From NCBI GenBank assembly GCA_017610265.1, contig JAFCCH010000010.1:1-45016 (forward strand): a stretch of DNA of 45,016 bases, in the 5' to 3' direction. Made by a program: the position numbers and the translations under genes. Origin of the DNA: Nitrososphaerota archaeon. Lineage in GTDB: Archaea > Iainarchaeota > Iainarchaeia > Iainarchaeales > GCA-2688035. Positions 39,395 through 45,016 of this stretch are shown here, in pieces. Every line of letters starts with the position of its first letter. The first letter of the stretch is position 1. Below the pieces are notes generated by a model, which had not been told where the DNA came from, made no database searches, and worked only from the letters and a program-made list of their open reading frames with translations.

Positions 39395-40958
39395 CTTTCC
39401 AGAACTAACCCTATATAATGCAGTTCAATTTTTCCCGTTTAAAGGGCTTGAAAAGAAGATTTTCATTGCAATCATAGCCTTGGCTATTTTTGCAAGAATA
39501 TTCATTTTGTTTGCAATGCCAGACGCGCCGCTTACAGATACATTGTATCATTTAACCATCAGCAGGTTTATTGTTGAAAACCATGCTTTGCCATTCAACG
39601 GCATTCCAAACATGGTTAGAAACATGCCTGTTCCCCTCTACCATGTTGTAATCGCAATTCCGTTTGCAATCCTTCCAATTGAATTAAACATTTCCACTGC
39701 AAGAGTTTTTCCATTCATTTTCTCCGCGATTCAGCTTTTGCTTTCATTTATTTTGTTAAAAAAACTTTTTCCAAAAAACTGGTTTGCTGGATTTGCATTT
39801 GTTGCAATTCAGCCCCTTCTCCTAATTTATGGTGCACTAAACTATGTTGAAACATTTGCCTCAAGTTTTGTTCTTCTTTCATTCATCGTTTACTGGAAAT
39901 TTGTTGAAACAGGTAAAAAGCATTACTTGCTTGCAATGCCGTTTGTACTTGCAGGAATGGCAATGTCAAAGGAAACTGCCACAATTCTTGTTCCTATTTT
40001 TTTCCTTGCATTTCTCTTTGAAATATGGAAACAAAAGCCAAAACAGCTTTCGCAAAAATGGATTGCATTCACTGCCTACTTTGTGTTTGCCTCAGTCTTG
40101 CTTTCTTCCGCATGGTTTGCAATAAATTTTCTTGCAATCGGCGGCTTTGGAGCAATTGCCGAAGCAGGCGTTGGTCAGGTAACGGTAGGAACATCTGCTC
40201 CTTTTTCATTGCAGTCAAGCTTTCTCTATCCTCTTGAATTCAACACAGCCTTCTGGTCTTTTCTGCCACAGGCATTTGCCTCAAGCCCTCTTGGAATTTC
40301 GCTTGAAATTGCTTTCACAATCTTTTCCATTGTAACCCTGCCAGTCCTTGCATTTATTTTTTACGGAATGATAAAAGGCTCTTTCAAACTTGAAAAGCCG
40401 TCAATTGTTCTTCTCTCATGCTTTGTTCTGGCAATGCTTTCCATTTTGCTAATTAGTCCCAAATCATCTGTAATTTACATCAGGATTCTTGTTCCACTGC
40501 TTCCATTGTTTGGAATAGCGGTTTGTACTGGATTCAAACATTTTAAGAGCCCTAAAAAGCGAACAATTCTGATTGCCTTATTTGCAATGGCTGCCCTTTA
40601 CTCAATTGCATTTATTTCGCTTTACGCAATGCATTTTAATCAGGAATACAACAATCATTTGCCATTGTACAATTTCATAAAAGAATTACCTGATGGCAGC
40701 ATAATTGCAGTTCACGAGGAAAAGAAAAGGCAGGTTTATTTCATTGGAGAAAAAGAGTTTGCTTCGCACGCCTGGTTTTACAAAATGAACAAGGAAGAAA
40801 TGCAGGAAGCGTTTGACGCAAGAGATGTTTCCCATATTGCAAAAACTTGTTCGCAAAATCCATGGGATGTAGAAATAATGGATTCTTTCCTGGAAGAGGG
40901 TTATTTACAGCAGGTTTACCAAGACAGTTGCAGTACCTTGTACAAGATTAATAGGTGA
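39354..40958 (+). CDS. GT-C membrane glycosyltransferase (3), start uncertain
   Basis: A polytopic protein of about 500-530 residues with some ten membrane segments and a short soluble end. The first outer loop has MPDAPLTDTLYHL, where the Asp residues match the catalytic acidic position of GT39/GT83-type enzymes; MSKETATILVPIFF and SVIYIRILVPLLPLFG are further conserved regions. It would use a polyprenyl-phosphate sugar outside the cell, possibly made by the divergent GT2 enzyme. No ATG is in frame upstream of the first membrane helix: in-frame TTG codons exist at 39303 and 39354. An ATG at 39418 has an ideal promoter distance but is out of frame; one extra T in the run at 39429-39433 would join it (MQFNFFPFKGLEKKIF). 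The true N-terminus or a small frameshift is therefore open. Confidence 0.82.
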   Translation: MINVLEKTLFSLNIFPELTLYNAVQFFPFKGLEKKIFIAIIALAIFARIFILFAMPDAPLTDTLYHLTISRFIVENHALPFNGIPNMVRNMPVPLYHVVIAIPFAILPIELNISTARVFPFIFSAIQLLLSFILLKKLFPKNWFAGFAFVAIQPLLLIYGALNYVETFASSFVLLSFIVYWKFVETGKKHYLLAMPFVLAGMAMSKETATILVPIFFLAFLFEIWKQKPKQLSQKWIAFTAYFVFASVLLSSAWFAINFLAIGGFGAIAEAGVGQVTVGTSAPFSLQSSFLYPLEFNTAFWSFLPQAFASSPLGISLEIAFTIFSIVTLPVLAFIFYGMIKGSFKLEKPSIVLLSCFVLAMLSILLISPKSSVIYIRILVPLLPLFGIAVCTGFKHFKSPKKRTILIALFAMAALYSIAFISLYAMHFNQEYNNHLPLYNFIKELPDGSIIAVHEEKKRQVYFIGEKEFASHAWFYKMNKEEMQEAFDARDVSHIAKTCSQNPWDVEIMDSFLEEGYLQQVYQDSCSTLYKINR

Positions 40959-40963
40959 TTTTT

Positions 40964-42535
40964 ATGCAAAAAGAACTTTCAACAATTGCAAAGGGCGCAG
41001 GATTCTACTTCGCAGGCTTTGCCATAAGTAAGGTTCTTGCATATCTTTACAAGGCAATGATTGCAAGGGGCCTTGGCCCTGAAGCATTTGGAGTTTTCTC
41101 AATTGGAGTTGTAATTGCAGGGATTGTAACTGTTCTGGCAGCATTTGGATTGCACCAGGGCATAATGCACTTTGTGGCAGTTTATAACAGCACAGGCAAA
41201 AAGGCAAAGGTTCTTGGAACAATTTTGCTTGCAATAAAGACCCAGCTTGCTGTTTCAGTAATTATGGCGGCTGCTCTTTTCTTTTCAGCCGACTGGCTTG
41301 CAGTCTCATTCTTTAACGAGCCGGGAATTGCAATTGTTTTAAGGGTTCTTGCAGTGTCAATGCCTTTCTCTGTAATGACTTCTGCTTTTCTGATTACTGC
41401 CCAGGCATTCAAAAAAATTGAATACAAGATTGCAGTCAGGAACATAATTGAAAATGTTGCAAAGCTTTTGTTTACAGGAATTCTTCTTTTCTTGGGCTTT
41501 GAGGTTTTTGGCGCAACTCTTGGACTTGCATTAAGCGCGGTTGTGGCATTTATTTTTTCATTTTACTTTGTCCAAAAAAAGGTTTTCCCAATCATTGGCT
41601 CAAAGTTGAAGCCTGAATACAATGCATCTGAATTATTTAGGTATAGCTGGCCATTGCTTGCAGTCGGCTTTTTTGACATCATAATGTATTCGATTGATAC
41701 AATAATGCTCGGCTCGCTAAGCACGGTTTATGCTGCAGGATTGTACAATGTTGCATTGCCAACAGCAAATCTTTTGGTTGTCGCATCATTTGCATTTGAA
41801 TCATTGTTTTTGCCAATCACAACCGGCTTGTATGCACAAGGCAGGCTTGCAGAATTTTCTAAGATGTACAAGGTTGTAACAAGATGGATTTATGCGACCA
41901 TCTTTCCTGCCTTATTGTTTACAGTCTTGTTTGCGAGAGAAATTCTTGCAATAATGTTTGGTGATGTTTACGCTGCAGGTGCAAGCGCCTTGATAATTCT
42001 TGCATTGGGAATTTTTCTAGTTTCATTTGTTGGCCCGGTCCGTTCAATTCTTGAAAGCGTAGGCAAAACAAAGCTTATTTTTGTCAACACAGTTATTTGC
42101 GGAATAATTAACATAAGCCTGAACCTTTGGCTTATCCCTTTGTTTGGTGCAACAGGCAATGCAATAATCGGGGCGGCAATTGCAACAGCCTTTACTTACT
42201 TTCTTTGGAACTTTTTGGCTTTGGCAGAGGTCTTTATCTTTACTAAAATGCATCCCTATAGCAAGGCATATATTGTGCCAACCATTGCAGCCTGTGTTTC
42301 AATTGCAGCATTCATTTTTATCAAACAGGCAATTCCTGCAATAGAGCAGATGTTTTTCCCGCTCAGCTTTATTTCACTTGTAGTCCTTGGTTCAACATTT
42401 ATGGGACTTTACGGTCTTCTCTTTATAATCCTGAGAGGGCTTCAGCCAGAGGACATTGATGTCCTAAGAGCTGTTGAAGCAAAAACAGGAATAAGAATTG
42501 GCTTTGTGAGAGATTTTGTCAGGAGGTTTAGCTAA
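40964..42535 (+). CDS. Wzx-like polysaccharide flippase (2)
   Basis: A 523-residue polytopic protein with about 14 membrane segments. ISKVLAYLYKAMIARGLGPE is followed directly by AFGVFSIGVVIAGI, the conserved N-terminal region of MVF/MATE-type oligosaccharide flippases, and IMFGDVYAAGASALIILALG is the second-half motif. The ATG at 40964 is preceded by AGGTGAT with four bases between, and the upstream gene stops inside that site; a GTG at 40955 is less likely. The next gene overlaps its stop by one base. A second flippase in the locus suggests two separate glycans or a split in substrate. Confidence 0.9.
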   Translation: MQKELSTIAKGAGFYFAGFAISKVLAYLYKAMIARGLGPEAFGVFSIGVVIAGIVTVLAAFGLHQGIMHFVAVYNSTGKKAKVLGTILLAIKTQLAVSVIMAAALFFSADWLAVSFFNEPGIAIVLRVLAVSMPFSVMTSAFLITAQAFKKIEYKIAVRNIIENVAKLLFTGILLFLGFEVFGATLGLALSAVVAFIFSFYFVQKKVFPIIGSKLKPEYNASELFRYSWPLLAVGFFDIIMYSIDTIMLGSLSTVYAAGLYNVALPTANLLVVASFAFESLFLPITTGLYAQGRLAEFSKMYKVVTRWIYATIFPALLFTVLFAREILAIMFGDVYAAGASALIILALGIFLVSFVGPVRSILESVGKTKLIFVNTVICGIINISLNLWLIPLFGATGNAIIGAAIATAFTYFLWNFLALAEVFIFTKMHPYSKAYIVPTIAACVSIAAFIFIKQAIPAIEQMFFPLSFISLVVLGSTFMGLYGLLFIILRGLQPEDIDVLRAVEAKTGIRIGFVRDFVRRFS

Positions 42536-44319
42536 TGGCAAACCATCTTGCACTTGTTTCAAGCGAAGCAGAATTTAACGAGGTCAAGAAACTTGTTGAA
42601 ACACGAATCGGCAAGGAAGACAAGGTTGTTTTCCTGTTTCACTCAATCTTTTTGGGCCCAGGAATTTCATCTGACTCAAAAAGGTTTCCTGCAAAGGTCA
42701 TTTCCGAGTTTTTGAAAGAAGCCGATTTCAAAGAAATTGAACTAAGAGTGGCTTTCTTTGCAAGAAACTGGTACAAGTTTGTTCCTGGCTTTGATGGAAA
42801 GGCAAGCTTTGATGGAATAAGCCTTGGCTTTGTGCAGGAAAACGAATTAAATTACTTTTTCAAGCGAACCTTCTATCTTTTGAAGGCAATTTTAAAGGCG
42901 ATTGAGGAATTTAATCCTAAGATAATTTTTGTGAACAAAAATGGCCTTTCAAGTCAGTATGTGGAAGCAGTTGAGGATGCGGAAAAGATTGCAAAAGTTG
43001 AATGGCTTGACATTCCTGCCGAAACAGTTTATGTAAGGCATCCGAATCTGACTCAAAAAAAGGCAAGAGATGTCTGGCAAAAGGTTAAGACAATTGCTTC
43101 AAATCCTTTTCCTTCAAGGCCAAACCCTGAAAAGAAAACTGTCTTTGTCAGGGAACGTGGTTATGTTCCAGAGTTAAAGGCAAAGCTTGCAAAAGAGCAA
43201 GACATTAACCTTGTTTCACTTGACGAGTTTTTGCTTAGGAAATTGCTCAACCCAGTTACTGCCCTGCGTTATTATTCTGAAAAAAACGGTTTGAAAAGTG
43301 AGTTCAAAGAACTCTTTGAGGGCTTGTGGGTTGATTCCACATTCTCAACAAGGTTTGAATTTCAGGGAATAAATTTTGCCAATGTGTTTAGAATGCAGCT
43401 TAGCCAGCTTGCCGAAAGGGACTGGCCCGAATTTGTTTTATTGATTAAGGCTTTGTCAAAGCACTTTGAAAAGAAAAAGCCAGACCTTGTTGTTTTGTGG
43501 GAGGACTGGGTTCCGTTTGAAAGAATCTGCACAATTCTTGCGAAAAGGGTAGGGGCAAAAAGCCTTGTTTTGCAGCATGGCTTCTTCAATCCAATTTTGG
43601 ACGAGGGGGACTGGGTTCAGGGATTTGTCCCTCTTACAGCTGACAAGATAACTGTTTGGGGCCAGAAGTTCAAGGACATTTTGATTAGGTTTGGCATTGA
43701 ACCTGATAGGGTTGTTATAACAGGGGTTCCGAGGCTTGATTCATTTATCCGCAAAGAGTTTGATGCAGAGGGGACAAGAGCCAAGCTTGGATTAAAGCAG
43801 GGAGAGAAAATGGTTTTTGTTGCAACAAGCGGTTACTTGACCAAGCCAGAGCTTAAGGAAATTATGGACACTGTTTCAAAAAGGGCGAACACAAGGCTTG
43901 TTGTAAAGATTCATCCGTTTGAAGATCTTGCCTATTATAACTGGATGAAGGAAAAGGCAATTGTTTTGCAGGCTACAAACCTTTACGAACTTTTGAATAT
44001 TTCTGATGCAGTAATTATCAAGTTTTCAACTGTTGGGTGGGAAGCAGTTGCTCTTGGAAAGCCCGTAATCATGTTTGAAAAAAACTGGCTGCCTGGAAAG
44101 GCATTTGGGTCAAAGGATCCTGTTCTAAAGGCAAAAAATGCGCAAGAGCTTGAAAAGGTTTTAGAACTTGTTTTGTCAAAGGGTAACGAAAAACTGCTTT
44201 TGGAAAACAACCAAAAAATAATTCACAATACCTTGTTTAAACTGGATGGAAAATCAACTGACAGAACAATAAACGTTATAAAAACTTTAATGACAACAAA
44301 TACTAGTAGAGTTGATTGA
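42535..44319 (+). CDS. GT-B-fold glycosyl/glycerophosphotransferase-like protein
   Basis: A 594-residue protein whose C-terminal half has a GT-B fold: SLVLQHGFFNP (about 344-354), DKITVWGQKFKDIL, VVITGVPRLDSF (about 397-408), LVVKIHPFEDL (about 461-471), and ISDAVIIKFSTVGWEAVALG plus KPVIMF (about 488-513). This pattern is shared by CDP-glycerol glycerophosphotransferases, capsule polysaccharide synthases and UDP-GlcNAc 2-epimerase-type folds. The N-terminal 330 residues are of unknown type. It starts with ATG overlapping the flippase stop (TAATG), with AGGAGGT seven bases before it. Probably a polymerising or capping transferase of the surface glycan; donor unknown. Confidence 0.78.
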   Translation: MANHLALVSSEAEFNEVKKLVETRIGKEDKVVFLFHSIFLGPGISSDSKRFPAKVISEFLKEADFKEIELRVAFFARNWYKFVPGFDGKASFDGISLGFVQENELNYFFKRTFYLLKAILKAIEEFNPKIIFVNKNGLSSQYVEAVEDAEKIAKVEWLDIPAETVYVRHPNLTQKKARDVWQKVKTIASNPFPSRPNPEKKTVFVRERGYVPELKAKLAKEQDINLVSLDEFLLRKLLNPVTALRYYSEKNGLKSEFKELFEGLWVDSTFSTRFEFQGINFANVFRMQLSQLAERDWPEFVLLIKALSKHFEKKKPDLVVLWEDWVPFERICTILAKRVGAKSLVLQHGFFNPILDEGDWVQGFVPLTADKITVWGQKFKDILIRFGIEPDRVVITGVPRLDSFIRKEFDAEGTRAKLGLKQGEKMVFVATSGYLTKPELKEIMDTVSKRANTRLVVKIHPFEDLAYYNWMKEKAIVLQATNLYELLNISDAVIIKFSTVGWEAVALGKPVIMFEKNWLPGKAFGSKDPVLKAKNAQELEKVLELVLSKGNEKLLLENNQKIIHNTLFKLDGKSTDRTINVIKTLMTTNTSRVD

Positions 44320-44934
44320 ATGGATTTTGTAATGCTGAATACCTCTTCTCATCAAAAAGTGGTGGAATTTGTCGGCTCGGACAAAATTGTTTTGGATATA
44401 GGAGCAGGTTCAGGAGTTGTATCAAAGCAGTTTGTGAAAAATGGCTGCAAAGTAACTGTTTTGGAATTAGATCCTGAAAGGGCAAAGCAATGCAGGCCAT
44501 TTTGCCAAAAGGTTCTAATCAGAAATATTGAGGATTTGAATTTTAAGTTTGACAAAAAGTTTGACAGAATTGTTTTCGGAGATGTCCTGGAACACTTGAT
44601 GGATCCTGTAAAAGTTTTGAGGCATGTCAGCAACAATTATTTGGCAAAAGACGGCTCAATAATTATCAGCATGCCAAACATTGCCAATTGGCACATCAGG
44701 CTAAACCTTTTGTTTGGCAAGTTTAATTATACCAAGGACGGAATTCTGGACAGAACACATCTGCATTTTTATACTCTTGAGACTACCAAGGCATTGCTTG
44801 ATTCATGCGGCCTTAAGATAAAACAAATCTACTATGTGCCATCTGTTCCATTCCCTTTTTTCAAAAAACATTTGGCAAAGTTGAACAGGGGCGCGTTCTC
44901 CTTTCAGTTTGTTATGGAAGTTGTAAAAAAATAA
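44320..44934 (+). CDS. Class I SAM-dependent methyltransferase (glycan type)
   Basis: A 204-residue methyltransferase: VLDIGAGSGVVSKQFVKNG (about 24-42) is the SAM loop, VTVLELDPERAKQC the second strand, FDRIVFGDVLEHLMDP (about 86-101) the fourth, and LAKDGSIIISMPNIANWHIR the fifth. The later FNYTKDGILDRTHLHFYTLE is typical of methyltransferases of glycan clusters (type 11/12). Its ATG directly follows the stop of the GT-B gene. It is the last complete gene in the window; the substrate is presumably a sugar of the same glycan. Confidence 0.9.
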   Translation: MDFVMLNTSSHQKVVEFVGSDKIVLDIGAGSGVVSKQFVKNGCKVTVLELDPERAKQCRPFCQKVLIRNIEDLNFKFDKKFDRIVFGDVLEHLMDPVKVLRHVSNNYLAKDGSIIISMPNIANWHIRLNLLFGKFNYTKDGILDRTHLHFYTLETTKALLDSCGLKIKQIYYVPSVPFPFFKKHLAKLNRGAFSFQFVMEVVKK

Positions 44935-45016
44935 TTAAAAAATTAAATTAAAAAAACAATTAAAAAAATTAAACTTAAAAAAATTAAACAGTGAATTGAA
45001 TTGGAACTAAAAGATC
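44935..45016. other. AT-rich low-complexity tail
   Basis: The last 82 bases are almost pure A/T with repeated ATTAAAAAAA-like units. It may be the terminator of the operon or the promoter of a gene beyond the window; no gene is seen. Confidence 0.5.

Noticed and set aside
1-45016. CRISPR array, insertion sequence, rRNA or toxin-antitoxin pair
   Set aside because: No regularly spaced repeats, transposase motifs, rRNA-like sequence or paired small genes of known toxin families were found on reading both strands.

Overview
The window looks like a chromosomal segment of an archaeon, most plausibly a DPANN-type lineage (possibly Diapherotrites-like; the phylum assignment is inference). The basis is a set of archaeal housekeeping genes: geranylgeranyl-reductase-family flavoprotein, cis-prenyltransferase, MTA phosphorylase with adenine phosphoribosyltransferase, COG2426 membrane protein and DUF192. 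Ribosome binding sites of the GTGAT/GGTGA/AGGAGGT type recur, and TATA-like boxes lie about 25-30 bases before some start codons. Several genes appear to start with TTG or GTG. No virus, transposase, integrase or CRISPR array is visible.

Left part (1-13.6 kb). This holds the 3' part of a secreted beta-helix protein, a NodU-type carbamoyltransferase and a tRNA-Gln(CTG) with an unusual C33 and a partial duplicate of its 5' end. Next come a cis-prenyltransferase with a small Cys-rich membrane protein, a three-gene operon (65-aa protein, DUF192, and a gene interrupted by an in-frame TAG), a 58-aa zinc-finger protein, the reductase, a large PKD/Fn3 surface protein, COG2426, the apt-MTAP salvage pair, a degenerate Nudix-like protein and a sugar nucleotidyltransferase.

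Right part (12.8-45 kb). This is a surface-glycan locus of about 32 kb. It supplies activated sugars: nucleotidyltransferases, UDP-glucose dehydrogenase and UDP-xylose synthase in a row, a UDP-HexNAc dehydrogenase, and a DegT aminotransferase. It contains sugar-modifying enzymes: a YdjC-type deacetylase, a formyltransferase broken by an exact 28-bp tandem duplication, and methyltransferases. It also holds soluble and membrane glycosyltransferases (GT2, GT4, GT-B and three GT-C proteins) and two Wzx-like flippases. Five radical SAM enzymes, four of them with a B12-binding-type N-terminal region and a similar C-terminal tail, are scattered among the glycosyltransferases.

Working model (inference): the cis-prenyltransferase makes the polyprenyl carrier, nucleotide sugars are made and modified in the cytoplasm, GT2/GT4/GT-B enzymes build lipid-linked glycans, the flippases move them out, and the GT-C enzymes add polyprenyl-phosphate-linked sugars outside. 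The radical SAM proteins may methylate or otherwise remodel the sugars or the lipid carrier. No AglB/STT3 oligosaccharyltransferase is in the window.
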